This document shows positions 32,729 through 43,917 of a stretch of 64,000 bases of DNA, one piece after another (position 1 is the first letter of the stretch; each line of letters begins with the position of its first letter). The stretch is taken from the NCBI RefSeq assembly GCF_024168485.1, contig NZ_JALJVY010000003.1, positions 124,001-188,000 on the forward strand. Direction: 5' to 3'. Made by a program: the position numbers and the translations under genes. Under the pieces are notes generated by a model. That model was not told the origin of the DNA. It did not search any database and was given only the letters and a program-made list of their open reading frames with translations. The stretch comes from Sphingobium sp. OAS761. Lineage in GTDB: Bacteria > Pseudomonadota > Alphaproteobacteria > Sphingomonadales > Sphingomonadaceae.

Positions 32729-34567
32729 TCACGCCTTGTACAGCGCGTCCAGCCGCTCGGCATAGCGCTGACGGATGACGTGCCGGCGGATTTTCATGGA
32801 CGGCGTCATCTCGGCATTGTCGATCGTGAAGGGCTCGTCGGCCAGGATGAAGCGCCGGACCCGTTCCAGCACCGACAGGTCGGCGTTCACCCGGTCGACC
32901 GCCGCCCTGAGCGCGGCATGATAGCGCGGGTCGGCCGGCGCGGCGTCCACCGCCACCCCTTGCGACGTCGCCCAGTCGCGCGTCCATTCGGCGTCCGGCA
33001 CGATCAGGCCGACCAGATAGGGGCGCCGGTCGCCATGCACCATCGCCTGCCCGATTTCCGGTTGCAGGGTCAGCATCCCCTCCACCTTCTGCGGTGACAC
33101 ATTGTCGCCCTTGTCGTTGACGATCAGATCCTTCTTCCGGTCGGTGATGCGGATGCGGCCCCTGGCGTCGAATTCACCGATGTCCCCTGTGTGCAGCCAG
33201 CCGTCCTTCAGCGCCTTTTCCGTCTCGGTCGGATTGCGCCAGTAACCGTGCATGACCAGTTCGCCCCGCACCAGGATCTCGCCGTCGTGGGCGATCTTCA
33301 CCTCCACGCCCTCCAGCGGTGGGCCGACCGTGTCCATCGCGATGCCGGCCGCCGGGCGGTTGCAGCTGATGACCGGCCCGGCCTCGGTCTGGCCATAGCC
33401 TTGCAGCAGCGTCAGCCCCATGGCCTGGAAGAACAGACCCACATCGGGGTTGAGCGGCGCCCCGCCCGATACCAAAGCCTTCATCCGCCCGCCGAAACGC
33501 GCGCGGACCTTGGGGATCAGCGTGCGCGACAGCAGCGCTTTCATCGGCAGGTCGAGGATCGATCCCCTGCCCGCCTGCTCCTTCGCCGCGATCCGCAGCG
33601 CCTGGCCCAGCAGATAGGCCGGGAACTTGCCCTGCTTCTCGATCGACTTGATGATCCGCGTGCGCAGCACCTCGAACAGGCGGGGGACGACCACCATGAT
33701 GGTGGGGCGCGCCTCCTCGATATTGCCGGCCAGCTTTTCCAGCCCCTCGGCATAATAGATCTGGCCGCCCAGCAGAATGGGCAGGAACTGCCCGCCGCTA
33801 TGTTCATAGGCATGGGACAGCGGCAGGAACGACAGGAACACCTCGTCGCCCCAACCGAAATCCTCCGCCACGATCCGGCCCGCACCCTCGCAATTCTGGA
33901 GGATCGCGCCATGATGCTGCATCACCCCGCGCGGCGCGCCGCCGGTCCCGCTGGTATAGATGATGCACGCCTGGTCGTCGCGCGTCGCGGTTTGCGCCGC
34001 GGCGCATATGTCGACGTCGGCGGCCGGATCGTCCGCATGGGCAGCGATCAGGTCGGCCCACATGTGGCTGGCGCCTTCCCCCTGCGCGGCGCGCAGCGGT
34101 TCCATGCCGATGACGAAGCTCGCCTGCGACCGGACGACCGCCGGCATCAGCGTCGCGGCCAGCTTGGCCGTGGATACGATCACGGCGCGGGCGCCGCTAT
34201 CGGTCAGGATATGCTGATGATCGCGCGTCGTGTTGGTGGTGTAGGTGGGCACGGTGATACAGCCCGCCGCCATGATCGCCAGGTCGGCGATGCAGAATTC
34301 GGGTCGGTTCTCGCTGACCAGCATCACCGGATCGCCCGGCTTCAACCCCTGCGCCTTCAGCGCGGCGGCCAGCGCGGCAACCTGCCTTGCGACCTCGGTC
34401 CAGCTCTGCGCGTGCCACGCGCCGGCGGCCTTATGCCACAGAAAGGGGGCATCGCCGCGCTCCTTGGCGCGCGCGAAGAACATAGTGACCAGGTTGGGAA
34501 ATTTCTCGATCGCCCTCAAAGGCTCGACTCCTGTTGCGTTCGGCGCGTCTGTCGCGCGCCTGACCAT
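32729..34567 (-). CDS. Long-chain fatty acid-CoA ligase
   Basis: 612 aa. The AMP-binding motif is 'CIIYTSGTGGAPRGVMQHHGA' in shortened form (YTSGTGGAPRG), followed by 'LQGYGQTEAGPVIS', 'GWLHTGDIGEFDARG' and 'RITDRKKDLIVNDKGDNVSP'. It matches FadD15-like ligases that activate fatty acids with ATP and CoA at the inner membrane. It reads toward the lipoprotein gene. Full length. Confidence 0.92.
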   Translation of the reverse strand: MVRRATDAPNATGVEPLRAIEKFPNLVTMFFARAKERGDAPFLWHKAAGAWHAQSWTEVARQVAALAAALKAQGLKPGDPVMLVSENRPEFCIADLAIMAAGCITVPTYTTNTTRDHQHILTDSGARAVIVSTAKLAATLMPAVVRSQASFVIGMEPLRAAQGEGASHMWADLIAAHADDPAADVDICAAAQTATRDDQACIIYTSGTGGAPRGVMQHHGAILQNCEGAGRIVAEDFGWGDEVFLSFLPLSHAYEHSGGQFLPILLGGQIYYAEGLEKLAGNIEEARPTIMVVVPRLFEVLRTRIIKSIEKQGKFPAYLLGQALRIAAKEQAGRGSILDLPMKALLSRTLIPKVRARFGGRMKALVSGGAPLNPDVGLFFQAMGLTLLQGYGQTEAGPVISCNRPAAGIAMDTVGPPLEGVEVKIAHDGEILVRGELVMHGYWRNPTETEKALKDGWLHTGDIGEFDARGRIRITDRKKDLIVNDKGDNVSPQKVEGMLTLQPEIGQAMVHGDRRPYLVGLIVPDAEWTRDWATSQGVAVDAAPADPRYHAALRAAVDRVNADLSVLERVRRFILADEPFTIDNAEMTPSMKIRRHVIRQRYAERLDALYKA

Positions 34568-34624
34568 CGCAAGAGCCTATAACGGCGCCGCGCCGTAACG
34601 GCCATGCTTTTCCGCTGCTATGCG

Positions 34625-35647
34625 TCAGTCGAACAGCCCGTCCTGCGATCCTGCCGGCGGATTGAGGCCCAGATGCTTCCAACCCGGCCCGTTCAGGCAC
34701 CGCCCGCGCGCGGTTCGTGCGATCAGGCCAAGCTGGATCAGATAGGGTTCGACCACTTCCTCCAGCGTGTCGCGCGCTTCCGACAGCCCGGCCGCCAGCG
34801 TTTCGACACCCACCGGCCCGCCGCGGTAGATGTCGGCGATCATCATCAGATAACGCCGGTCCATCAGGTCGAGACCCAGATGGTCGACCTCCAGCCGGAG
34901 CAGCGCCGTGTCGGCGACCTTGCGATCCACGGTCGGCGCACCCGCCACATTGGCAAAGTCGCGCACGCGGCGCAGCAGACGCCCGGCGATGCGAGGCGTG
35001 CCCCGCGACCGGCGTGCGATTTCCGTCGCCCCGTCCGGCGTGATCGCCAGGTCCAGCAACCGCGCGGCGCGCCGTACGACCAGTTCCAGTTCGTCGACCG
35101 TGTAGAATTGCAACCGCACCGGAATGCCGAACCGGTCGCGCAGCGGGGTCGTCAGCAACCCCTGCCGTGTGGTCGCGCCGACCAGCGTGAACCGCGGCAG
35201 GTCGATCCGCACCGACCGGGCCGAAGGTCCCTCCCCGATCATCAGGTCGAGCGCCCGGTCCTCCATCGCGGGATACAGCACTTCCTCCACCGCCGGGTTG
35301 AGGCGATGTATCTCGTCGACGAACAATACGTCGCCCTCGTCCAGATTGGTGAGCAGCGCGGCCAGGTCGCCCGACTTGGCGATGACCGGTCCGGACGTGG
35401 CGCGAAAACCCACGCCCATTTCCTTGGCGACGATCTGCGCCAGCGTGGTCTTGCCAAGGCCCGGCGGTCCGAAAAACAGGACATGGTCCAGCGCGTCGCC
35501 GCGCGACCGCGCCGCCTGGATGAAGATGCGCAGGTTCTCGCGCGCGGCCTGCTGTCCGACAAATTCGTCGAGCGATTTGGGACGCAGCGCGGCATCGACA
35601 TCCTCCGGCCGGCGCGCGGGGGTCAACAGACGGTCGTCCTCGTTCAC
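34625..35647 (-). CDS. ruvB: Holliday junction branch migration ATPase RuvB
   Basis: 340 aa. AAA+ Walker A 'GPPGLGKTT', Walker B 'LFVDEIHRL', sensor 1 'GATTRQGLL', and the C-terminal winged helix. RuvB forms the hexameric motor driving branch migration with RuvA. It overlaps ruvA by four bases (TGA/ATG), so the two are co-expressed. The ruvC gene is not adjacent in this window. Confidence 0.98.
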   Translation of the reverse strand: MNEDDRLLTPARRPEDVDAALRPKSLDEFVGQQAARENLRIFIQAARSRGDALDHVLFFGPPGLGKTTLAQIVAKEMGVGFRATSGPVIAKSGDLAALLTNLDEGDVLFVDEIHRLNPAVEEVLYPAMEDRALDLMIGEGPSARSVRIDLPRFTLVGATTRQGLLTTPLRDRFGIPVRLQFYTVDELELVVRRAARLLDLAITPDGATEIARRSRGTPRIAGRLLRRVRDFANVAGAPTVDRKVADTALLRLEVDHLGLDLMDRRYLMMIADIYRGGPVGVETLAAGLSEARDTLEEVVEPYLIQLGLIARTARGRCLNGPGWKHLGLNPPAGSQDGLFD

Positions 35648-36252
35648 TTCGCCGCCTTCCGCAGCGCCAGCCGCACCATCGCGTCAAGGCTGGCGCCTTC
35701 GCCCAGTTCCGCCTCGGCGGCGGCAACGGCGCTGCTCGCCTCGGCGGGTTTGAACCCCAGATTCTGAAGCGCGGACAGCGCATCCGCGCTCAGGCTGCCG
35801 ACGGGAAGCGGCACCGGCCCGCCCGTCCCCAACGGACCGGCGGCGGGCGCCGCACCGATCTTGTCCTTCAATTCGTTGACGATGCGCTGCGCCAGCTTCG
35901 GTCCGACGCCGTTCGCGCGCGCCACCATCGCCTTGTCGCCGGTGGCGACGGCGCGATGCAGTTCGGCCGGCTCCAGCGCCGACAATATGGCCAGCGCCAC
36001 GCGCGACCCGACGCCCTGCACATGGGTCAGCAGGCGGAACCAGTCGCGCTCCTCGGCCCGGGCGAAGCCGACGAGGCGGATGGAATCCTCCGCCACCAGC
36101 ATTTCGGTGTGGATCGTCACCGCTTCGCCTACCGCGCCCAGCGCCGCCAGCGTCCGCGACGAAGCGCCGACGAGATAGCCCACGCCGCCGACATCGATCA
36201 CCGCATGGTCGATGCCGGTGCTGTCCAGTCGTCCCTTGAGTTTGGCGATCAT
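35644..36252 (-). CDS. ruvA: Holliday junction branch migration protein RuvA
   Basis: 202 aa. Begins '[28 protein letters not shown]' (OB fold), with two helix-hairpin-helix motifs ('[17 protein letters not shown]', '[18 protein letters not shown]') and a C-terminal UBA-like domain. It binds four-way junctions and loads RuvB. Confidence 0.97.
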   Translation of the reverse strand: MIAKLKGRLDSTGIDHAVIDVGGVGYLVGASSRTLAALGAVGEAVTIHTEMLVAEDSIRLVGFARAEERDWFRLLTHVQGVGSRVALAILSALEPAELHRAVATGDKAMVARANGVGPKLAQRIVNELKDKIGAAPAAGPLGTGGPVPLPVGSLSADALSALQNLGFKPAEASSAVAAAEAELGEGASLDAMVRLALRKAAK

Positions 36253-36378
36253 GCCCGCAGCCCGTTGGTCATGATCTGTTCTTTACAGCCTGTGGCGACG
36301 GGCGCCAGTTGAAAAGCACGGCACCTTTTTGCGGGCCGCGCGTAGTGCAGCCCGACACCCCCTATCGGAAGACGCTTC

Positions 36379-36948
36379 ATGACCGCACCGCTGCTGACAT
36401 CCAAGGATTTCGAATTTCCCGCGATCACCCTTTCGGGCATCGTGGACCATGGCATGTATCTCCATTTCCGCAATTGCCTGGGCACCGCGCCGCAACAGGG
36501 GCTGGTGGTGGTGGAAATTTCCACCCTGGGCGGCGATCCGGAAATCGCGCGGATGATGGGGGAGGATATACGCTTTCATTCCGATCTCTATCCGGCCCGC
36601 CGGCTGGTCTTCCTGGGCAAGACGGCGGTCTATTCGGCCGGCGCGACCTTCATGAGCTTCTTTGCGGCCGAAAACCGCTATGTCACGCGCGGCACGCGCC
36701 TGATGATCCATGAACGCCTGATCACCAAGACGATTCAGCTTTCCGGGCCGCTTTCAACCTGTATCGCGACGCTCAAAGCCAATCTCAACGAGATAGAATC
36801 GTCCATCGCCATCCAGAATGAGGGTTTCCAGAACCTCATCCTGGGGTCGCAGGTGACGATGGAGGAACTGCTGCAAAAGGCCCCTGAAAACTGGTATCTC
36901 GAAGCGACGGAGGCGCAGGCGATGGGCTTGATCGCGGCGGTGCTGTGA
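36379..36948 (+). CDS. ClpP-like serine protease homologue
   Basis: 189 aa. It has the ClpP/crotonase-like fold, with 'LVVVEISTLGGDPEIARMM', the nucleophile region 'KTAVYSAGATFMSFF' (Ser in YSAGA) and the catalytic His in 'RLMIHERLI'. The N-terminal axial-loop part and the GxASMG context of true ClpP are not conserved, so it is a divergent, possibly Clp-independent protein. It is divergent from ruvA. No clp ATPase lies nearby. The substrate is unknown. Confidence 0.75.
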   Translation: MTAPLLTSKDFEFPAITLSGIVDHGMYLHFRNCLGTAPQQGLVVVEISTLGGDPEIARMMGEDIRFHSDLYPARRLVFLGKTAVYSAGATFMSFFAAENRYVTRGTRLMIHERLITKTIQLSGPLSTCIATLKANLNEIESSIAIQNEGFQNLILGSQVTMEELLQKAPENWYLEATEAQAMGLIAAVL

Positions 36949-36985
36949 TAGACCTGCCGCCATCGGCGATGCCCCTTGGGGTGGC

Positions 36986-37615
36986 ATGATGCGCGCGTCC
37001 GCCATCTTCCCCTGGCGTTACGGCATGTTCCTGCTGCTGCTCGGCGGCATCGCGCCGCTGTCGCTGGCGATGGTGTGGCACGAGGCGGTGATGGCGGGGT
37101 TCGATCTCGCCGCGCTGGCCTTCCTGGTGGCGACCGTTCCGCTGCTGCGGGCCGATCCTGCGGCGATGCGGGCGAAGGCGGCGGCCAATGATGCCAACCG
37201 GGGGCTGATGCTGCTGCTGACCGGCGTCGTCAGCCTGGTCGTGCTCGTGACGGTGGGCGTGGCCGTCACGCAGCGCGGCGGGCCCGACGGCCTCGCCATC
37301 GCGCTGTTGCTGGCCACGCTGGTCCTTGCCTGGCTATTCTCGAACCTCGTCTACGCCATGCATTATGCGCATCTTTTCTACCTGTCCGACGGGCGGGGCG
37401 CCGACAGCGGCGGGCTCGACTTTCCCGGCGACGAGGAACCGGGCTACTGGGATTTCATTTATTTCGCCTTCACGCTGGGCATGACGTTCCAGACATCGGA
37501 TGTGGCGATACAGGCAAGGACCATGCGGCGCACGGTCATCCTGCACTGCTTCGCGGCCTTCCTGTTCAACCTCGGCGTGCTGGCCTTCACCATCAACGTG
37601 CTGGGCGGCGGCTAA
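36986..37615 (+). CDS. DUF1345 membrane protein
   Basis: 209 aa with five hydrophobic segments (about residues 15-35, 40-55, 70-92, 98-118 and 180-205). 'WLFSNLVYAMHYAHLFY' and 'YWDFIYFAFTLGMTFQTSDV' are DUF1345 signatures; the last resembles the pore region of ion channels, but transport is not established. It follows the ClpP-like gene by 37 bp on the same strand. Confidence 0.85.
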   Translation: MMRASAIFPWRYGMFLLLLGGIAPLSLAMVWHEAVMAGFDLAALAFLVATVPLLRADPAAMRAKAAANDANRGLMLLLTGVVSLVVLVTVGVAVTQRGGPDGLAIALLLATLVLAWLFSNLVYAMHYAHLFYLSDGRGADSGGLDFPGDEEPGYWDFIYFAFTLGMTFQTSDVAIQARTMRRTVILHCFAAFLFNLGVLAFTINVLGGG

Positions 37616-37644
37616 AGTCTTTTCACATCGGGCAAAGCATCGGG

Positions 37645-37703
37645 CGAACAGCGCCGCTGTTCGAACGCCCCATGTCCCGAACCGTCGACCCTGAAAGGTC
37701 GAC
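37645..37703. terminator. Two dyads between convergent genes
   Basis: CGAACAGCG (37645-37653) and CGCTGTTCG (37655-37663) form a 19-bp palindrome, and GTCGACC (37684-37690) pairs with GGTCGAC (37697-37703) over six bases. They lie between the DUF1345 gene and the convergent gene at 37715, so a bidirectional terminator is likely. Confidence 0.45.
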
Positions 37704-37714
37704 TGTAGATCGTT

Positions 37715-38062
37715 CTAGCGCTTGCCCGCCTTGCGCGCGCTTTCGATCGGAATCGGCTTCGCCGTCCGGTCGGTCAGCAGCTTCTGCGCCTTGCGGCGGT
37801 CGACCTCGCGTTTCGCCTCGTAAAGCTTGCCCGCCATATAGGCGCCCGTCACCATCAGCGCGCCGGCCGGATAGCGCATGATCAACCGCTTGGCGCCCAT
37901 GCCGGCCAGCAGGCCGAACACACCCTTCTTGCCGGTCTGAGCCGCGACGCGGGTGGCGACCAGCGTCGCGCCGACGCGGGCCGTCTTGCGCAGCAAACCC
38001 GCCTTCTTGGGCGGAAACACCGTGCTCAACGGCGTGGCGGGCTGGGGCTTTTTCGTCTTCAT
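37715..38062 (-). CDS. Small basic protein of unknown function
   Basis: 115 aa, rich in Lys, Arg and Ala. The middle part ('GVFGLLAGMGAKRLIMRYPAGALMVTGAYMAGKLYEAKREVDRR') has a weak hydrophobic stretch that might associate with membranes, followed by a charged helix. I do not recognise a family. It follows the fumC gene on the same strand, separated by 40 bp, and may share its transcript if that reads through. Confidence 0.6.
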   Translation of the reverse strand: MKTKKPQPATPLSTVFPPKKAGLLRKTARVGATLVATRVAAQTGKKGVFGLLAGMGAKRLIMRYPAGALMVTGAYMAGKLYEAKREVDRRKAQKLLTDRTAKPIPIESARKAGKR

Positions 38063-38102
38063 AGAGGGTTAATGTATCGCGCGCGCGCCGGTTCCGCCAG
38101 CA

Positions 38103-39488
<1,386 letters not shown>

Positions 39489-39601
39489 CGGCTATCTCCG
39501 GTCCTGACGGGGTGCCTACCATCTAGGACGGGAAAACGCCCGTCCAAGGGGCGCGGTGCTCAGCTTGGTGGACGCTTAAGCGGGCCGGGACGCCAACGCC
39601 C

Positions 39602-40078
39602 CTATTTCTTCTTCCCGAAATCCACGGTCACGACGTTGGACCCGTCCTCGGCCACGACGGTCGGCGCATCGTTTTCGGCCGCGTCATGGGGTTCGGGATC
39701 GATGTCCGACTGCACCTGGAATTGCAGCGCGAAATTGACCGCCGGATCGACGAAGGCGGTGATGGCGCTGAAGGGAATGACAAGGTGCGCGGCCACCTGG
39801 TTGAAGGTCAGGCTGACCTCGAAATGATGGTCGCTGACCTTCAGGTCCCAGAATTTGTTCTGGAGGACGACGGTCATCTCGTCCGGGAAGCGTTCGATCA
39901 GGTGCCGGGGGATGTCCACGCCCGGCGCCTGAGTCTTGAAGGTGATGTAGAAATGATGCGTGCCCGGCAGGCCACCGGTCTCCTGCACCTCCCCCAGCAC
40001 GCGGCCGACAACGGCACGCAGGGCTTCCTGCACGATTTCGTCATAGGGAATCAGGCTGTCGGGCAGGTCGTCGCTCAT
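39602..40078 (-). CDS. sspB: SspB-family ClpXP adaptor
   Basis: 158 aa from ATG 40078, which gives the usual alphaproteobacterial start 'MSDDLPDSLIPYDEIVQEALRAVVGRVL'. The core 'HHFYITFKTQAPGVDIPRHL' and 'VVLQNKFWDLKV' is the SspB peptide-binding fold; the acidic linker ends in 'VVTVDFGKKK', the ClpX-docking tail. It delivers ssrA-tagged proteins to ClpXP. It precedes fumC, a conserved neighbourhood. Confidence 0.88.
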   Translation of the reverse strand: MSDDLPDSLIPYDEIVQEALRAVVGRVLGEVQETGGLPGTHHFYITFKTQAPGVDIPRHLIERFPDEMTVVLQNKFWDLKVSDHHFEVSLTFNQVAAHLVIPFSAITAFVDPAVNFALQFQVQSDIDPEPHDAAENDAPTVVAEDGSNVVTVDFGKKK

Positions 40079-40176
40079 GATCCCCATGTCCTAACGGCAC
40101 GAAACAGGCGGTCAACCCCGCCCGGCACTTTGCATGGCGCGATTGCATGATGGGCGCGACGCGCTATAGGGCGGCC

Positions 40177-40764
40177 ATGCGCACGGCCGAGATTCACCGC
40201 AACACGGCGGAAACCAAGATCGACGTCACCGTCAACCTGGACGGAACGGGCCTCTACACCGTGTCGACCGGCATCGGTTTCCTGGATCACATGATCGAAC
40301 AGCTGTCGCGCCATTCGCTGATCGACATGGACGTCAGGACGGTGGGTGATCTGCATGTCGACCAGCATCACACTACCGAGGACACGGCGATCGCGATCGG
40401 TGAGGCGCTGGCCAGGGCACTGGGCGACAAGCGCGGCATTTCCCGCTACGGCAGCGTCTATTCGCCGATGGACGAAACGCTGACCCGCGTCGCGCTCGAC
40501 ATTTCGGGCCGCCCCTGGCTGGTATGCAAACTGCCCTTCACGGTGGAGAAGATCGGCGAATGGGACGCGGAGATGGTCGAACATTTCTTCCACAGCTTCG
40601 CCCAGTCGGCCGGCATCACGCTGCACATCGAAAATCTGTATGGCGGCAACAATCACCATATTGTCGAAAGCGCGTTCAAGGGGCTGGCCCGCGCGCTGCG
40701 GCAGGCAGTGGAGATCGACCCGCGCAAGGCTGACGCCATTCCGTCGACCAAGGGGATGCTGTGA
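40177..40764 (+). CDS. hisB: Imidazoleglycerol-phosphate dehydratase
   Basis: 195 aa from ATG 40177 ('[19 protein letters not shown]'). Metal-binding His motifs '[12 protein letters not shown]' and '[11 protein letters not shown]' are intact. It is the monofunctional dehydratase of histidine biosynthesis step 6. It is first in the run hisB-hisH-hisA-hisF-hisE and overlaps hisH by four bases. hisG, hisD, hisC and hisI are not in this window. Confidence 0.97.
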   Translation: MRTAEIHRNTAETKIDVTVNLDGTGLYTVSTGIGFLDHMIEQLSRHSLIDMDVRTVGDLHVDQHHTTEDTAIAIGEALARALGDKRGISRYGSVYSPMDETLTRVALDISGRPWLVCKLPFTVEKIGEWDAEMVEHFFHSFAQSAGITLHIENLYGGNNHHIVESAFKGLARALRQAVEIDPRKADAIPSTKGML

Positions 40765-41378
40765 CCGGGATCGCCCTTATCGACTATGGCGCGGGCAATC
40801 TCCATTCGGTGCATAATGCGCTGCGCAAGGCGGGCGCGGACGACGTGACCATCACCGCCGATGCCGACAGGGTGCGGCGGGCCGACCGCATCGTGCTGCC
40901 GGGCGTGGGCGCCTTTCGCGCGTGCCGCGACGCGCTGGTGGCGATCCCCGGCATGGTCGATGCGATGGGCGAGGCGGTGAACGGCCGTGGCACGCCCTTT
41001 CTGGGCGTGTGCGTTGGGATGCAGTTGCTCGCCGACGCGGGGGAGGAATTCGGCCGGCATGACGGGCTGGGATGGATTCCCGGCACCGTCCGTTTGATCG
41101 AACCTGCCGATCCCGCGATCAAGGTGCCGCACATGGGCTGGAACGATGTCGCGCTGGAGGGCGCGCCGCCCCTGCTGGAGGCGGGCGAGGCCTATTTCCT
41201 GCACAGCTATCATTTCGATGCCGCCGAACCCGCCCATATCGCCGCGACGACGACCCATGGCGGCCCGCTGGTCGCGGCGGTCGCGCGCGACACCATCATC
41301 GGCTGCCAGTTCCACCCGGAAAAGAGCCAGCGCTACGGCCTTGCCTTCCTGTCCCGTTTTCTCGACTGGCGGCCCTGA
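40761..41378 (+). CDS. hisH: Imidazole glycerol phosphate synthase subunit HisH
   Basis: 205 aa. Class I glutaminase triad: Cys in '[13 protein letters not shown]', His in '[13 protein letters not shown]' with the Glu two residues on. It releases ammonia from glutamine and channels it to HisF. It is translationally coupled to hisB and followed by hisA after 25 bp. Confidence 0.97.
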   Translation: MTGIALIDYGAGNLHSVHNALRKAGADDVTITADADRVRRADRIVLPGVGAFRACRDALVAIPGMVDAMGEAVNGRGTPFLGVCVGMQLLADAGEEFGRHDGLGWIPGTVRLIEPADPAIKVPHMGWNDVALEGAPPLLEAGEAYFLHSYHFDAAEPAHIAATTTHGGPLVAAVARDTIIGCQFHPEKSQRYGLAFLSRFLDWRP

Positions 41379-41403
41379 TCCGTCCGTCCGCAAAGGTGTC
41401 GCC

Positions 41404-42141
41404 ATGTCCCTGATCGTCTTTCCCGCCATCGACCTGAAAGAAGGGCAGGTCGTGCGCCTGGCCGAAGGCGACATGGACCGCGCCACCGTCTATGGCGACG
41501 ACCCCGCGGCACAGGCCCTGATCTTCGCCCAGGCCGGCGCGCAGCATCTGCACGTCGTCGATCTGGACGGCAGCTTTGCAGGTCGCGCCGTCAACGCGCA
41601 GGCGGTCGAGTCCATTGTCGAGGCCTTCCCCGGCCATGTCCAGCTGGGCGGGGGCATCCGCAACCGCGAAGCGGTGGAACGCTGGTTCGACCTTGGCGTG
41701 TCGCGCATCGTCATCGGCACGGCGGCGCTCAAGGACCCCGCCTTCGTCAAGGCGGCTGCGCGCGACTTTCCCGGCGGCATCGTCGTCGCGGTCGATGCAC
41801 GCGACGGCTTCGTCGCGACCGACGGCTGGGCGGAAAAGAGCGACATGCCGGTCATCGACCTCGCCCGCCGGTTCGAGGATGCGGGCGTCGCCAGCCTGCT
41901 CTTCACCGATGTCGGCCGCGACGGGCTGCTCAAGGGCTGCAACATAGACGCGACCGTCGACCTCGCGCGGGCGACCGACATTCCCGTGATCGCCAGCGGC
42001 GGCGTGGCGGGCATTGCCGACATCCGCATTCTCAGCCTGCACGCGGACGAGGGGATAGAGGGCGTCATCACCGGCCGCGCCCTCTATGACGGCCGCCTGG
42101 ACCTGAAAACCGCGCTGGCCGTGGCGCAGGCGGCGGCCTGA
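41404..42141 (+). CDS. hisA: Phosphoribosylformimino-5-aminoimidazole carboxamide ribotide isomerase
   Basis: 245 aa, a TIM barrel starting '[23 protein letters not shown]' with the catalytic Asp in 'PAIDLK', and phosphate-binding loops 'LGGGIRN' and 'ASGGVAG'. It catalyses the Amadori rearrangement in histidine synthesis. ATG 41404 follows AAAGGTG; frames further upstream overlap hisH. Confidence 0.97.
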   Translation: MSLIVFPAIDLKEGQVVRLAEGDMDRATVYGDDPAAQALIFAQAGAQHLHVVDLDGSFAGRAVNAQAVESIVEAFPGHVQLGGGIRNREAVERWFDLGVSRIVIGTAALKDPAFVKAAARDFPGGIVVAVDARDGFVATDGWAEKSDMPVIDLARRFEDAGVASLLFTDVGRDGLLKGCNIDATVDLARATDIPVIASGGVAGIADIRILSLHADEGIEGVITGRALYDGRLDLKTALAVAQAAA

Positions 42142-42152
42142 GGGACCATGGC

Positions 42153-42929
42153 ATGACCGTCCGCACCCGCGTCATTCCCTGCCTGGACGTCGCCGACGGG
42201 CGCGTTGTGAAGGGCGTCAATTTCGTCGACCTGCGCGATGCGGGCGATCCGGTCGAACAGGCGAAGCTATACGACGCGGCGGGCGCGGACGAACTGTGCT
42301 TCCTGGACATCACGGCGACCCATGAGGCGCGCGGGACCATCCTGGACGTGGTGCGCCGCACCGCGGAAGTCTGCTTCATGCCGGTGACCGTGGGCGGCGG
42401 CGTGCGCAGCGCGGAGGATGCGCGCGCGCTGCTGCTGGCCGGCGCGGACAAGGTCGCGGTCAACAGCGCGGCGGTCGCCCGGCCCGAACTGGTTGCCGAC
42501 ATCGCCGACCGCTTCGGCGCGCAGTGCATCGTGGGATCGGTGGACGCGCGGCGGGTCGGCGAAGGCCGCTGGGAAATCTTCACTCATGGCGGCCGCAAGC
42601 CGACCGGGATCGACGCGCTGGAGCATGCGATGCGCCTTGCCGAACTGGGCGCGGGCGAATTGCTGGTCACCTCGATGGACGGGGACGGCACGAAAAAGGG
42701 CTATGACCTGGCGCTGACCCGCGCCATCGCCGATGCGGTGGCGGTGCCGGTGATCGCCAGCGGCGGCGTGGGCACGCTCGATCATCTGGTCGAAGGCGTG
42801 GTGAAGGGCCATGCGAGCGCAGTGCTGGCGGCCAGCATCTTCCATTTCGGGCAACATAGCATCAGCGAGGCCCATGCCGCGCTGGCGGCGGCGGGCGTAC
42901 CGGTGCGGGTGCCGGTGACGGGGGAATAG
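42153..42929 (+). CDS. hisF: Imidazole glycerol phosphate synthase subunit HisF
   Basis: 258 aa, TIM barrel. Begins '[27 protein letters not shown]' with the catalytic Asp in CLDV and the second in '[13 protein letters not shown]'. It is the cyclase partner of HisH, forming imidazole glycerol phosphate and AICAR. It starts 11 bp after hisA and ends two bases before hisE. Confidence 0.98.
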   Translation: MTVRTRVIPCLDVADGRVVKGVNFVDLRDAGDPVEQAKLYDAAGADELCFLDITATHEARGTILDVVRRTAEVCFMPVTVGGGVRSAEDARALLLAGADKVAVNSAAVARPELVADIADRFGAQCIVGSVDARRVGEGRWEIFTHGGRKPTGIDALEHAMRLAELGAGELLVTSMDGDGTKKGYDLALTRAIADAVAVPVIASGGVGTLDHLVEGVVKGHASAVLAASIFHFGQHSISEAHAALAAAGVPVRVPVTGE

Positions 42930-42931
42930 CG

Positions 42932-43252
42932 ATGCGCGAAACACTCGACAGGCTGGAACAGACCATTCGCGCCCGGCGCGGCGCGGACCCTGCGGCCTCC
43001 TATGTGGCGAAGCTGTCGGCGAAGGGCCGGGCCAAGATCGCGCAGAAGGTCGGCGAGGAAGCCGTGGAGGCGGTGATCGCCGCCATGGCGGACGACCGGG
43101 CGGGCGCGATCGGCGAAAGCGCGGACCTGATCTTCCACCTGCTGCTGCTGCTGGCCGACATGGATATTCCGTTCGCCACGGTGCTGGACGAACTGGACCG
43201 GCGCGAAGGCGTGTCGGGCATCGCGGAAAAGGCGGCGCGGCCCAGGGATTGA
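42932..43252 (+). CDS. hisE: Phosphoribosyl-ATP pyrophosphatase
   Basis: 106 aa. MazG-like all-alpha fold with the metal-binding helices 'KVGEEAVEAVIAAM' and 'IGESADLIFHLLLLLAD'. It catalyses step 2 of the histidine pathway as a separate protein, HisI not being fused. It is last of the clustered his genes. Confidence 0.95.
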   Translation: MRETLDRLEQTIRARRGADPAASYVAKLSAKGRAKIAQKVGEEAVEAVIAAMADDRAGAIGESADLIFHLLLLLADMDIPFATVLDELDRREGVSGIAEKAARPRD

Positions 43253-43320
43253 CCTTTGCGGCCGGGAAAGAATCCGGCCCTGCCGCGTTAAGGCCCCGAT
43301 ATTCCAAATGGGGAGGCATC

Positions 43321-43878
43321 ATGGTTCGGACCCTGATCGGCGGACTGCTCGGCGGTTTCGCCATGTTCATCATCGGCTTCCTGTTCTGGGGCACGCCGCT
43401 CAGCGCGCTGGCGCTCAGCCGTGCGGACGGACAGGCCAGCGCCAATTTGCAGGCGGCAATGGCGCAGGCGCTGACCCCCGGCGGCACCGGGGTCTATTTC
43501 ATTCCCGACCCCTCGACCGCGGAAGGGACCGTGCTGTTCGGCAAGGGTCCGGTGGCGCAGATCTTCTATAACAGCAGCGGATTTCCGGTGACCGACGGCG
43601 CGGCGCTGATCGGCGGGCTGATCCTGGCGCTGGCCGTGGGGATCATCATCGCGCTGGCGCTCGGCTTCGTGGCCGGCGGGCTGGCGGCGCGGGTGCGCGC
43701 CACCCTGCTGTTTGCGCTGGCCGCAGTGCTGTGGCTGCATGTCGGGCAGGCCGTGTTCAACCATGCGCCCTGGGGATATATCCTCTATCTGGCCTTCAGC
43801 GATTTCGTCGCGCTGGTCGCCGCCGGACTGATCGCCGCGAAGCTGATGGAAAAGCGGGGCCCTGCGCCGGCCGCCTGA
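43321..43878 (+). CDS. Membrane protein of unknown function
   Basis: 185 aa from ATG 43321 (GGGAGG upstream). Four hydrophobic segments: residues 5-25, 98-118, 122-142 and 150-170, with a periplasmic loop of about 70 residues after the first ('FIPDPSTAEGTVLFGKGPVAQIFY'). I do not recognise a defined domain. It lies between hisE and nadD on the same strand. Confidence 0.7.
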   Translation: MVRTLIGGLLGGFAMFIIGFLFWGTPLSALALSRADGQASANLQAAMAQALTPGGTGVYFIPDPSTAEGTVLFGKGPVAQIFYNSSGFPVTDGAALIGGLILALAVGIIIALALGFVAGGLAARVRATLLFALAAVLWLHVGQAVFNHAPWGYILYLAFSDFVALVAAGLIAAKLMEKRGPAPAA

Positions 43879-43917
43879 GGCCGGCCCATTGCCGCGCCGC
43901 GCGGCGGCTGGCATGGC

